Source: Pyrinomonadaceae bacterium (lineage in GTDB: Bacteria; Acidobacteriota; Blastocatellia; Pyrinomonadales; Pyrinomonadaceae). From it: a stretch of DNA of 64,000 nucleotides. The notes below the pieces were generated by a model. The model was not told the origin of the DNA. It was given only the letters and a program-made list of their open reading frames with translations, and made no database searches. Made by a program: the position numbers and the translations under genes. Where the stretch lies: the NCBI GenBank assembly GCA_014380365.1, contig JACMJZ010000031.1, positions 186,001 to 250,000 of the forward strand, in the 5' to 3' direction. Below are positions 25,834 through 35,200 of this stretch, piece after piece (position 1 is the stretch's first letter; every line of letters begins with the position of its first letter).

Positions 25834-27078
25834 TCAAAGTCTTGCGAGAGCTAGTTCCAGCAGGAGTATCTTCTTGATTCCTCGATACAGCGGTTCGATT
25901 TCGCAGTTTTCAGTCAGGGCGTGGGAGTCGTCGCACGGGCCGGCGCCAGTTGAGATCGAGGGAATCCCTCCGAGCAATGCGGCGCTGGAATTGTTTGAAC
26001 CGGTCGGAGTGATTGGCGGATCAAAGCCCATCGCGCGATGCACAGCTTCCGCTATCTTCACTAGCTGCGAATCTCGATGTCCTGGGATTACTGCCGCCGG
26101 AGAGGTGGAAATCACTTCCGTCTTCAACTTCATCCCGGCGCGTTTCGCCTCCTCATCCAGGATGACTGCGATTTTCTTTTCCAGATCAGCAACTACATCG
26201 TTGTTCGTCGAACGCAGATCGACTGTAAACCACGCGTCAGATGCTTTGGCGTTTACAACTTCAGAACCGCCCAGCATGCCGATGTTGAGATTCGACGGCG
26301 GCGACGCGGGAACTTTGAGCTCGTAAATTCGGGAAATCGCACGCGCGAGCGGGAGACTGGCGGAGTAAGGCGGGGTGCGCGAGCGGGTGTGTCCTCCTGG
26401 GCCAATAAAGTGATGCCGGTACCACGTGATGCCAATGCCCGCATAAGTGAACCCCTCATAGCCCCCGTCCAGCGCAACGTAATAGTCGACCTTCCCTTTG
26501 TTGTCCTTAACAAACTGTTCGGCGCCACTCATGTTCGTTTCCTCTTGCGTAGTGAAAACGAAAACCAGGTCACCTTTAGTTTTGATGTTGGCGGCATCGA
26601 GAGCGCGAATCGTCGCCAGCAGGGCTTCGATGTTGCGCGTATCATCACCGATTCCCGGCGCGTGTACTCTTCCCTCACGCACCGTGGCCTTGATCTTCAG
26701 TCCCGGTTGAAAGACCGTGTCCAGGTGAGCGTCAAAAACTACCACCGGCCCGCCGCCAGTGCCTTTTCGCACGGCGATGAGATTTCCCGCCGAGTCGTAT
26801 CTTATGTTTTGAAGTTTGTAGCTACGAAGTAGTCGTTCGATGAATTTCGCCCGTTCCTGTTCGTGCCCGGAAGGTGCATTCACTTCCGTGATGGCAATCC
26901 ACTCTCGCAGAATCGCTTCGCGGTTCTTATCAATATACTCATTTGCGGCCTTTACCTTTACATTGGCTTGAATTCCCTTAACCTGTGTCGCCACGTCAGA
27001 GATCGCCTGTGCGGAAACGGTCGGGCAGATTGGCAGGCACGCTAGAAGCGACAAGAGACAGGCAACAGATCTGGGCAT
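25834..27078 (-). CDS. Secreted M20-family metallopeptidase
   Basis: The protein has 414 residues and a signal peptide (MPRSVACLLSLLACLPICP, cut near VSAQ). The M20 dinuclear-zinc motifs are present: VVVFDAHLDTVF (first His and catalytic Asp), GDDTRNIEALL (bridging Asp), FTTQEETNMSG (Glu pair) and DDSHALTENCE (last His). A lid-domain block GPGGHTRSRTPPYSASLPLA lies between. AGAGGATATGCC before the ATG acts as ribosome site. It is transcribed against the surrounding sugar genes, so it is probably not part of their operon. Substrate: likely a peptide or dipeptide in the periplasm. Confidence 0.88.
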   Translation of the reverse strand: MPRSVACLLSLLACLPICPTVSAQAISDVATQVKGIQANVKVKAANEYIDKNREAILREWIAITEVNAPSGHEQERAKFIERLLRSYKLQNIRYDSAGNLIAVRKGTGGGPVVVFDAHLDTVFQPGLKIKATVREGRVHAPGIGDDTRNIEALLATIRALDAANIKTKGDLVFVFTTQEETNMSGAEQFVKDNKGKVDYYVALDGGYEGFTYAGIGITWYRHHFIGPGGHTRSRTPPYSASLPLARAISRIYELKVPASPPSNLNIGMLGGSEVVNAKASDAWFTVDLRSTNNDVVADLEKKIAVILDEEAKRAGMKLKTEVISTSPAAVIPGHRDSQLVKIAEAVHRAMGFDPPITPTGSNNSSAALLGGIPSISTGAGPCDDSHALTENCEIEPLYRGIKKILLLELALARL

Positions 27079-27133
27079 GGCATATCCTCTTTGATCGAAT
27101 ATATTGAAACGCGGACAACATTCTAGAGTTTAA

Positions 27134-28666
27134 TTGATTGGGAATGAAGCCGCGCGTGATTCAGGTGAGGCCGGGAATAACTTGACGGAAAAAGACGACG
27201 TGAAAAGCGGTGCAGCGAAGTTGGTCGACGCGGCTATTGTCGGATGCCTGTTCGTATTTGTGGTGTTCGCGCCGCATTCGATTGCGTTCACCCAGGGAGC
27301 ATGGCTGCTCGGGACGGCCCTGTGGCTGGTGAGATTTCTTTTCCGCCCCCGACCCCGGCTTTTCCGGACGCCCGTGGATTATCTTCTGCTTGGCTTCTTC
27401 ATTCTTAGCGGCGTTTCAGCTTTCCTCTCTTATGAGCCCACAGTGTCGATTGGAAAGCTGCGGGCGGCGAGCCTCTTCACCATTATCTATCTCTTTGCGG
27501 AAAACGTGCCGTCACTCCGCGTAGCCCGCCTCCTCGCTATTACCCTGATTTGTTCCTGTGTGTTCAGCGTCTTCTACACTGGTGGCGAACGGATCATTGG
27601 CCGAGGGGTAAAAGTCTTCGGGGTTTCTGAACAGAGTCCGTTATACAAGGTGGGAGTCCGCGATGGAGATACTCTGCTCACCTTGGACGGAACGAAGTTG
27701 CGGGACCCGCAGGATTTAGTCGACGGGTTATCAAGGGCAGAAAATCAACCGGCGACTATTGCCGGCTATCGCCATGAATTACTACCCACTTTCAAAGTGC
27801 CCAGGGGAAGTTTGCTGTCCGGCTCAACTGCGCTCGAGCAATTAGGCGTACAAAGTTGGTCGAGCGGGCGCGACTGGCGGGCGTCAGGATTGTATGGACA
27901 GTTTGTTACCTATGCTGAGGTGCTGCAGCTGGTGATCGCGCTGGCGTTAGGACTCTTCGTCAGTCTTCCATTGAAACGAAGTTGGGCGGGAATTCTGTTA
28001 CTTGTAGCCCTCGCGGGGTTCTCTTTCGCGTTACTGCTGACTTTCACTCGCGCGGCTTGGCTCGGCAGTTTCGTTTCGTCCCTCATCGTCCTGATCCTGA
28101 CAATTCGGCGGCGCACCATGCTCGTCATGGGCCTTTTGGCGATCCCCGTCATACTCGCTGGCCTTTTCATGCTTCAACAAAAGCGACAGGTAGGCTTCCT
28201 CGATCAAAAGGATGACTCTACGGTTTGGCGCACAAAGGTCTGGCGCGAAGGCGCGAGGCTGCTGGTGAGCAAACCGCGCCATTTGCTTGTGGGTATTGGA
28301 ATGGACTCGATCAAGAAACGCTGGCGTCAGTGGGGAATGTTTGATGGCGGTCGCATTCCCTGGGGCCATATGCACTCAAATCTATTGCAAATTGCCTTGG
28401 AACGCGGTTTACCGGCCTTACTCCTTTGGCTGGGATTCCTCTTCGTTTATGCGCGCACGCTCTGGCGCTCAGTTCGAAGTAGAACTAAGCGCCATTGGGT
28501 CGAGCGTGGGATTCTGTTAGGAGCGCTGGGAGGTCTGGCCGGTTTCTTGAGTTCCGGCTTGGTTCACTACAACTGGGGTGATTCAGAAGTAGTAATGGTT
28601 TTCTATCTCGTCATGGGCCTGGCTTTGGTTGTGGCGAGGCCTTCTGAAGGTAGTGCCAGCAGTTAG
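27134..28666 (+). CDS. O-antigen ligase/polymerase family protein with an embedded PDZ domain
   Basis: The protein has up to 510 residues from a TTG at 27134; a GTG at 27200 is possible. About a dozen membrane helices are seen. The Wzy_C hallmark LLTFTRAAWLGSF lies at about 300, with GHMHSNLLQIALERG near 415 (the histidine region). Between helices, residues about 155-235 form a PDZ-like fold: GVSEQSPLYKVGVRDGDTLL and LDGTKLRDPQDLVDGL. Ligases of this family normally have no such domain; it should lie in the periplasm. It closes the polysaccharide locus and probably polymerises or transfers the glycan. Confidence 0.87.
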   Translation: MIGNEAARDSGEAGNNLTEKDDVKSGAAKLVDAAIVGCLFVFVVFAPHSIAFTQGAWLLGTALWLVRFLFRPRPRLFRTPVDYLLLGFFILSGVSAFLSYEPTVSIGKLRAASLFTIIYLFAENVPSLRVARLLAITLICSCVFSVFYTGGERIIGRGVKVFGVSEQSPLYKVGVRDGDTLLTLDGTKLRDPQDLVDGLSRAENQPATIAGYRHELLPTFKVPRGSLLSGSTALEQLGVQSWSSGRDWRASGLYGQFVTYAEVLQLVIALALGLFVSLPLKRSWAGILLLVALAGFSFALLLTFTRAAWLGSFVSSLIVLILTIRRRTMLVMGLLAIPVILAGLFMLQQKRQVGFLDQKDDSTVWRTKVWREGARLLVSKPRHLLVGIGMDSIKKRWRQWGMFDGGRIPWGHMHSNLLQIALERGLPALLLWLGFLFVYARTLWRSVRSRTKRHWVERGILLGALGGLAGFLSSGLVHYNWGDSEVVMVFYLVMGLALVVARPSEGSASS

Positions 28667-29084
28667 ACGAAATACTTACGCGCCTTGTTTGTACCTTTGT
28701 TGCGGTTTAAGTAAGGATTCGGAAATCTTCTTCAAGCCGATGAGGCAATCATAGCCCTCACTATCCTGCTTCCGGCGGCCGATTCTAGTTCTCCAATGAA
28801 AACCATCTCGGTAAGAGGTGACGGAAGCCTACATCGGGAACTCTACCGGAACACCCTTGAGCCTGGACAATCTATCCATCCGCGCCTTCGTGCGCCTTGC
28901 TGGTCTTCGGGTCCGAGTGCACTTGGTGTCTTAGTTTCAGAACTGTAAGTAGCTTTCGGCATATTACTTGCCCCCTATCACTCTGCGAGCACTTCGACGG
29001 CGAATTTCTCGCCAAGTTGACCGATCTTTGGAAAATGCTAATGCATATTGACGAATATGCTTCAGCCTGACTGAACCGCTAGAC
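28667..29084. other. Intergenic spacer without a recognisable gene
   Basis: No frame of credible coding quality is present on either strand. One hairpin, GCATATT-GACG-AATATGC (29043-29060), lies downstream of the repeat mini-protein stop. It may act as a weak terminator or RNA end for that gene, but there is no T-run directly after it. Confidence 0.35.
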
Positions 29085-29318
29085 TTACGGCACCATTAGA
29101 AACATGTTAAGCAGGGTTTCGAGTAAGTCGCCGTAGATGTCGCCTGCACGGCTGGTGATGTTGCCTGTACGGCTGGTGATGTTACCAGTACGGCTGGTGA
29201 TGTTGCCGGTGCGGCTTGTGATGTTACCAGTACGGCTGGTGATGTTGCCCGCAAAGGCGGAAGAGGAAATTGCCAAGGTTAAGAGGGATGCGCAAAGGAC
29301 TGATTTAGAGCGTGTCAT
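29085..29318 (-). CDS. Secreted mini-protein with five NITSR(T/A)G heptad repeats
   Basis: The 77-residue protein has a good signal peptide (MTRSKSVLCASLLTLAISSS, cut near AFA-G). The mature part is five copies of NITSR-T/A-G, followed by DIYGDLLETLLNMFLMVP, a short amphipathic helix-like tail. Mature size is about 54 residues. The ribosome site AGGAG lies 7 nt before the ATG at 29318. Third-position differences between the repeats show selection on the protein rather than simple DNA slippage. A sigma-54-like promoter lies about 115 nt upstream. I know no named family; structural, signalling or adhesive roles are all open. Confidence 0.7.
   Translation of the reverse strand: MTRSKSVLCASLLTLAISSSAFAGNITSRTGNITSRTGNITSRTGNITSRTGNITSRAGDIYGDLLETLLNMFLMVP
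29149..29253. repeat. Five 21-bp tandem repeats inside the mini-protein gene
   Basis: Units start at 29149, 29170, 29191, 29212 and 29233; on the plus strand each is CGGCTGGTGATGTT followed by a variable 7 nt. Units 2 and 4 share the end ACCAGTA, while units 1, 3 and 5 have GCC-type ends. This points to duplication by pairs. The length is a multiple of three, so the reading frame holds. Confidence 0.85.
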
Positions 29319-29434
29319 GTCAAATTCTCCTGGTGACGAGCGTTAATGGATGGTGCGCTAGGATGGGGATTGCTGCTTTGGAAACTCAATTCTCGTTCTA
29401 GCGTACCGTTAGTAACTTGTTCCCTGCTTTGTAT

Positions 29435-29450
29435 TTCAAGGCTCGTGCCA
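29435..29450 (-). promoter_or_regulatory. Candidate sigma-54 (-24/-12) promoter for the repeat mini-protein
   Basis: On the minus strand the sequence is TGGCACGAGCCTTGAA. TGGCACG is a full match to the -24 element, and the GG lies exactly 10 bp before the -12 dinucleotide. The -12 element is TTGAA rather than TTGCA, a single departure at an important base. The predicted transcript start is near 29425, leaving a leader of about 105 nt. Confidence 0.5.
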
Positions 29451-29543
29451 CAAAAAGTCTTGACCTCGTAGACTTCCTAAGTCCTTACCTCCCTAGATGT
29501 TAGCTGGCTGAACTGACTACGAGAGGGCGGCCATGATGATTCG

Positions 29544-29613
29544 ACCCAAAATGGGTAGTTCGTATACACATCGCGCCCTGAACACCGGGTAAAGGGGCAA
29601 AAATTTGAACTAC
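29544..29613. promoter_or_regulatory. Candidate activator-binding inverted repeats
   Basis: ACCC-AAAAT-GGGT (29544-29556) and the pair GTAGTTC (29555-29561) / GAACTAC (29607-29613) lie 95-180 bp upstream of the sigma-54-like site, the normal distance for enhancer-type activator sites. They could also serve the kinase gene at 29821. Evidence is position and symmetry only. Confidence 0.3.
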
Positions 29614-29820
29614 TTACGGTTGTCGAAGCGCGAAATTTGGAGTTGTTACTTTAGTATGCAGGTGTATATCCGGTATTCAGTCCCACGGTTCACAGCTAGG
29701 TCCCTCGCATTACCAACCAATAAGAGGCTAATCCGCGTCACCAGTTGATCATCTCGTGAATGCCGTACGCAGCGGCGACCGAATCTCAGAGCAGTAGTTT
29801 TCCAATCCGAGAGAGATAGA

Positions 29821-32259
29821 ATGCGACTATTACAAGGGAACTCGATTCACCCCATCGAAGCCGCGCCGCCAAGTCTAAGCGAGCACGTTCAGGCATGTTG
29901 TGGCATAGCCCGAGAAAGACTCGAAGCCGGGGACTACGATTTGGGATGTGCCGCGCTTCAGCAGTGGTGGACGATCGGCGAGTGGCCAAGACATTCCGGG
30001 ATGGAAGATCACGCTGCAGCTGAATTATTTTTCACTGCGGGCGTCCTGAGCGGTTGGGTAAGCAGTACCAGGCAAACTTATGGGGGCCAAAAACCCGCGG
30101 AGAGCCTCCTGAATGGGGCGATCGTGCTCTTCGAGCGACTGGAAGAACGAACCCGGGCGACAGAAGCTCGGATCGAGCTAGCCTGCTGCTATTACCGGCA
30201 AGGCCTCTTCGACCTGGCTCGCGAGACCGTGCGGTACGTACTACGGACGCTGTCCGATGATGAACGAGAATTAAAGGGCGTCGCCCTGATTCGGCTTGCT
30301 GTGGTTGAGGGTCGCGCCGGACGCCTGCATGACGCGCTTGGCCTGCTCAACGAGGCGGCGCCGCTCGTGAAAACATCTGGCGCGTGGACAAAGGGGCGAT
30401 TTCACCTTGAATTCGCGACCACGCTGAAGGAACTCGGAATTGCCGAAAACCGAAATGAGCACTTCGACAGGGCAATGAATCATTACCGAAATGCGCTTTC
30501 ACACTTTGAGGGGATCGGCAACCATCGTTACACAGCTGTGGTCGAGAACAACCACGGTTATTTGCTTTCCAGCCTGAAGAGATTTGATGAAGCGCAACTT
30601 CATCTCGAGCGGGCGCGCAAGCTCTTCGAGGAACTCGGGGATCAGGTGAGGCGCGCCCAGGTGGATGAAACTTTAGCGCAACTCTATGTTGCCTCTGACC
30701 AGCATGCACTAGCCCAACGTTCCATCAGCCGCGCTGTAGAGACCCTGGAGACAACTGGCGAAGAGGACTTGCTGGCTGAAGCGTTGACGACCAGTGGCTT
30801 AGTACTTTGTAAGCTTGGACGCCGTCACGAGGCCAAACCTATTCTTCATCGGGCCCGGCGCGTTGCCGAACGATGTGGGGACTACGAAGGTGCCGGCCGG
30901 CCACTGCTGATTCTGATCGATGAGCTGTGCGAGCAGTTAGGCGACGATGAGCGCCAGGAGATTGGAGCGCAAGTCAGTCGGTTACTCGCTAATTCCCAGC
31001 AAAAATCGACACGTGAACGCCTGCAGTCTTGCCTGGAACGAATTGCCGCCGCCCACGCGGAATACGAGCAACAGCGCGAGCAAGCGGTGCATGCCGAGAA
31101 AATGGCCGCGCTGGGCGAACTCTCATTTGGCGTGGCCCATAACGTTAACAATACCCTGACAGGAATTCTTGGCCGGGCGCAATTGTTGTTGCGCACTAAG
31201 GACGCGGAAAAGATCACTTCGGGAATCGAGTTGATCATAAAGAGCGCAGAAGATGGCGCACAAATTATCCGCCGCATCCAGGACTTTGCCAGGAAGCAGC
31301 CCAGCCGCAAGTTTCAGCTGATTTCCGTTGCCGAACTGATGAAAGACGTCTGCGAGATGAGCCGGCCGCGCTGGGAAGCAGGAGTCGAAGGCTCGCAGAT
31401 TCGGATGTCGCTGGTCGCCGACTGCGCCGCCTCGGTTATGGGCGATCCGGTAGAGTTGCGGGAAGTGCTTGTCAACATGATCTACAACGCCATCGACGCT
31501 ACTGGGTCAGGCGGGGAGATCCGGTTGAGTGCCCAGGAAATGGGCGGTCGCGTCGTGCTTTGCATTTCCGACACCGGCACGGGCATGACGCCGGAAGTGA
31601 AATCCCGCCTCTTCGATCCGTTCTTTACGACGAAGGGGAAGGCCGGGACGGGGATGGGCCTGGCCGTGAGCTTCGGAATCATTCGCCGACACAACGGCGC
31701 GGTCGAGGTGGAAAGCGAGCAAGGTCGGGGCACCACTTTCCGCGTTTCCTTGCCCGTGGCGACCGATGAATCGCCCAGCACGGATACGACTTCGAGACAA
31801 CTAGAGACCTCGACGGTGACGGAAAAAATCCGCGTGCTGGTGGTTGACGATGAACTTGCCGTGCGAGAAGTACTTCGCGAGTCGCTGGAAGCAGAAGGCT
31901 GTGACGTTGTAGTAGCTGAAAGCGGAGAGATGGCCCTGAAGCTTTACGACGCCGCGGAAGGCAATCTCGATGTCGTGTTCACAGATATTGGGATGCCGGA
32001 AATGAGCGGTTGGGAACTGGCAAGGGAGATCCGGAAGCGCTCGGACACCATTCCTCTCGCGATTGTCAGCGGCTGGGCCGACGCGATTAGCTGCGACGAC
32101 CGGCAAGCTATCAGCGCTGATTGGGTTGTCGCAAAGCCTTTCGACATCGAGACAATCGCCGAGATTGCAAAGGATGTAATGAAGTTGAGAAAAAGCCGTG
32201 GAAACGCAAAACACGGATCCGAGAGCAGTGATCTTCGCACGCTGTTTGGAATGAATTAA
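29821..32259 (+). CDS. Hybrid histidine kinase: TPR sensor, HisKA/HATPase, C-terminal receiver
   Basis: The protein has 812 residues. Residues about 20-400 are TPR helices (for example AENRNEHFDRAMNHYRNALSHFE). A coiled linker leads to the H-box ALGELSFGVAHNVNNTLTGI with the phosphorylated His. The ATPase boxes follow: N-box NMIYNAIDATG, G1 ISDTGTGM and G2 GTGMGLAVSFGIIRRH. The C-terminal receiver starts at about 675 (RVLVVDDE) with the acceptor Asp in VVFTDIGMPE. There is no membrane segment, so it senses cytoplasmic input, probably via the TPRs. Its stop shares TTAA with the stop of the convergent sigma-54 activator. Confidence 0.92.
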   Translation: MRLLQGNSIHPIEAAPPSLSEHVQACCGIARERLEAGDYDLGCAALQQWWTIGEWPRHSGMEDHAAAELFFTAGVLSGWVSSTRQTYGGQKPAESLLNGAIVLFERLEERTRATEARIELACCYYRQGLFDLARETVRYVLRTLSDDERELKGVALIRLAVVEGRAGRLHDALGLLNEAAPLVKTSGAWTKGRFHLEFATTLKELGIAENRNEHFDRAMNHYRNALSHFEGIGNHRYTAVVENNHGYLLSSLKRFDEAQLHLERARKLFEELGDQVRRAQVDETLAQLYVASDQHALAQRSISRAVETLETTGEEDLLAEALTTSGLVLCKLGRRHEAKPILHRARRVAERCGDYEGAGRPLLILIDELCEQLGDDERQEIGAQVSRLLANSQQKSTRERLQSCLERIAAAHAEYEQQREQAVHAEKMAALGELSFGVAHNVNNTLTGILGRAQLLLRTKDAEKITSGIELIIKSAEDGAQIIRRIQDFARKQPSRKFQLISVAELMKDVCEMSRPRWEAGVEGSQIRMSLVADCAASVMGDPVELREVLVNMIYNAIDATGSGGEIRLSAQEMGGRVVLCISDTGTGMTPEVKSRLFDPFFTTKGKAGTGMGLAVSFGIIRRHNGAVEVESEQGRGTTFRVSLPVATDESPSTDTTSRQLETSTVTEKIRVLVVDDELAVREVLRESLEAEGCDVVVAESGEMALKLYDAAEGNLDVVFTDIGMPEMSGWELAREIRKRSDTIPLAIVSGWADAISCDDRQAISADWVVAKPFDIETIAEIAKDVMKLRKSRGNAKHGSESSDLRTLFGMN

Positions 32260-35200
32260 GCGCTGGCGCTAAGTTGGTATCTTTCCAGTTTGAGGTAGAG
32301 TCCGCGACGCGTAAGACCGAGCTCGCGAGCCGCGCGCGAAATGTTGCCGCCATGCTTGCGTAGGGCATCGGCGATCATGCGGCGTTCAACTTCCTCCAGC
32401 GCATCAGCGAGCGTCACGTTTTGTAAACTGCTGGCTGGCATCGATGCCAGAGTCGATGCTGATGAACTGGGCGTGGTCGGAGCAGAGGTCTTCTTTAGCT
32501 CGGGAGAAAGCTGGTCGGGAGTTATGACGGCCGCATCTTCAGCACGCGCAACCACCCGTTGAATCTCGTTGCAAAGCTGGCGCACATTGCCCGGCCAATC
32601 GCTAACCATCAAAAGATCGACAGCCTGCGGCGTGATCTGAATATCTTTCCGGCCAAACTTCGCTGAGTAGTGGTTGATGTAATAACTCACGATTGTAGGG
32701 ATTTCCGATCGACGTTCACGTAACGGTGGCACTCGCAAACGGATCACATTTAGCCGGTAATACAAATCTTCGCGGAAACGGCTCTGGGCCACCATCTCTT
32801 CCAGATCAGTATTCGTGGCGGCAATGATGCGAACGTCAACTTTGATTGGTCGTTGTTCGCCGAGCGGCTGAATCTCGCCTTCCTGCAGGAACCGCAGCAA
32901 CTTTGGCTGAAGGTCGAGAGGCAGATCGCCAATCTCGTCGAGAAAGAGTGTGCCTTCCGCGGCCGTGCGGATCACCCCGGCCGAGTCGTTTATTGCGCCG
33001 GTAAACGCGCCGCGACGATAGCCAAATAGATAACCTTCCGAAAGTTCTTTCGGCACCGCAGTGCAGTTAAACGGAATGAAGACTTTGGAACGGCGTGACG
33101 AGAGCGCGTGGATCGCGCGCGCTACCAACTCCTTACCTGTTCCGGATTCCCCTGTGACTAATACAGTCACGTCGGAAGATCGGATTTTATGAACTTCCTC
33201 CACTAGCTTTGTCATCGCCGGACTTGAATGAATGAATCCGGGCATCAAACTGGTCCCGGCCAGCTCTTCCGGCTGTTGCACCCGGGAACCCTTATGCGAA
33301 CTCGCTCGCAGAGCGCACACATCAAGGCCGAGTTGGGCCACACGCATTAGTGGCTCTAACGAAAGTCCTCCAGGGAGTTTGGCGCGATTGGCAGGAGCGA
33401 TGTAGAGCGTTGCAGAAGGGGCGTGCGACGAACGAAGTTGCAGAATCGCGGCCGAGTTCTTTTTGCCGTATGCAGCCTGTGATTCGTCGTCGCCCAACTG
33501 ATCAAGGTCGGCGGCAATTTTGGCGCTCTGCGCAGGAGTGCAACCGTGAGCAATCACCACACGTTGTCGATTGTGTTCGCCGGGTTCAGTGATCACCACA
33601 GACTTGGCGTTAGTTTCCTGTCGCATTATTGCTGCAAGCTCGCGCAACAAGAGTTCTCGGGAGGTTACAGCTTCAGCCAGTCGGAGCGTCAGCAGTTGAG
33701 TTAAAGCTGATTGTTCTTCGCTTCTTTCCGGGGCAGTGCGATCAAGATTGGCGAGGGCCGCTTCCGCGCGTGCTTGATCAAGCTTGGCGCCCAACTCACG
33801 AAACGCGTTTGCCGCACGGGACAGATGCTCGATCGCCCGGCTGGGCTGACTTAATGCATAGGCGCGCCCGAGTTCGCTGTGCCCGCGCGCGGCGCGATAG
33901 CGATCACCGAGCATATCGAAGATTGAAACGCTGCTGCCGAAGTGTTGTGCTGCTGAAGAGAAGTCTGGCTTGAGCATCGCCAACATGCCGTAAAGTCTTT
34001 GTGACTCTCCGGTAAATCCCAGGTCGGTCGTAGACTCAGTAGTGTCTCCGGCCAACGTCTCGAGTTGTACGGAACACTTAGCCGTCTGGCCGTTGCGAAG
34101 GTATGCCTCGGCCAGAATCAAACGTGAATCACAGATAGCCTGACGATCGGCGATGACTTCTGCCAGGGCAAGAGCCTCTTCACCCTTCGCCAGCGCGCGA
34201 GCATAGTCTTCCATGGCAAGGTAACAGCGGGCGAGGGTTCTCAGAGCCTGACAGGCGTACCACTTGTTGCCGTCCTCCGTCGCCAAAGCTACCGCACGCA
34301 GAAGATAGTCTTTCGCTTCGTCAAGCTCTCCGCGCAGCATCAGCAACTCGCCGAGCGAATCAAGAATCATCGGGACTTTTTCAGCGCGCTCATCAGCCTC
34401 TGAAGCGAGTGAAAGCGCGCGTTCGAGAGCTTCCTGGGCCTTGCCCCACTGACCCATCAGAATTAGATTGATCCCCAGATTGTTATAACCATTTGCCGCG
34501 CTCGCCTTATGATCGGTGCGCTCGTAGTAGCCAATAGCTTTTTCAAGATAGCGAACGCCTTCCTGGGGTCGTTTCAGAAACCAGCACACGCCGGCCATGT
34601 TCGCGTAAATCCTGCCCAAGGTATAACTGGCTGGATGATCCCCAACGAGTTTGAGAGCTTGCTGGAAGTTTTCGAGCGATGCCTCGTAATCACCTTCCTG
34701 TATCTGGGCAAGCCCAAGCCCGAAATATGCTTCTGTCAGACCCCGCCACTCGCCGGCGAGCCGGAAATGCTCCAGCGCGCGCTGCGAATAGTCGAGCGCG
34801 ATCGGATGTTCGCTGATGCTGCGGTAGACCCGTGCCAATGCAGCAAAGATTGGGCCCAGATTCTGTTCGGCGCCACTTTCCGAGAATTCTCGCAAGGTGC
34901 CTTTCAGAATAGAAATCGCCTTCGGATGGTCACCGTTGTAATTGTAGGCAAGGCCGATTTGTACTTTGAGAGATTGAACGGCTAACTGATCTAGTTTTGC
35001 CCTGGATTCCGGCGATTCATACATCGCAACTGCGGCGAGCGATTCCTTGTAATTTCCCTGCATCTGCAGTGCGGTAGATAGTCCGCAACGCGCGAGCGCC
35101 AGAATCGAAGGATTGTTGCGAGCGGAACTGATGAGAGAACTGAGCCGTGTTTTCGCTTCCGCCGACAATCCCTGATCGAGCAGCGAGTTAACCTCGTCTA

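Noticed and set aside
29149-29253. Tandem 21-bp units as a CRISPR array
   Set aside because: The units are directly joined with no spacers, and the period keeps the reading frame of a secreted protein.
29137-29346. Plus-strand frame with VRLVMLP repeats across the tandem repeat
   Set aside because: No ribosome site and no signal peptide; the minus strand has both, so this is a shadow of the 21-bp repeats.
34509-34985. Plus-strand frame of 158 codons
   Set aside because: It is antisense to the TPR part of the sigma-54 activator, which has clear coding structure.
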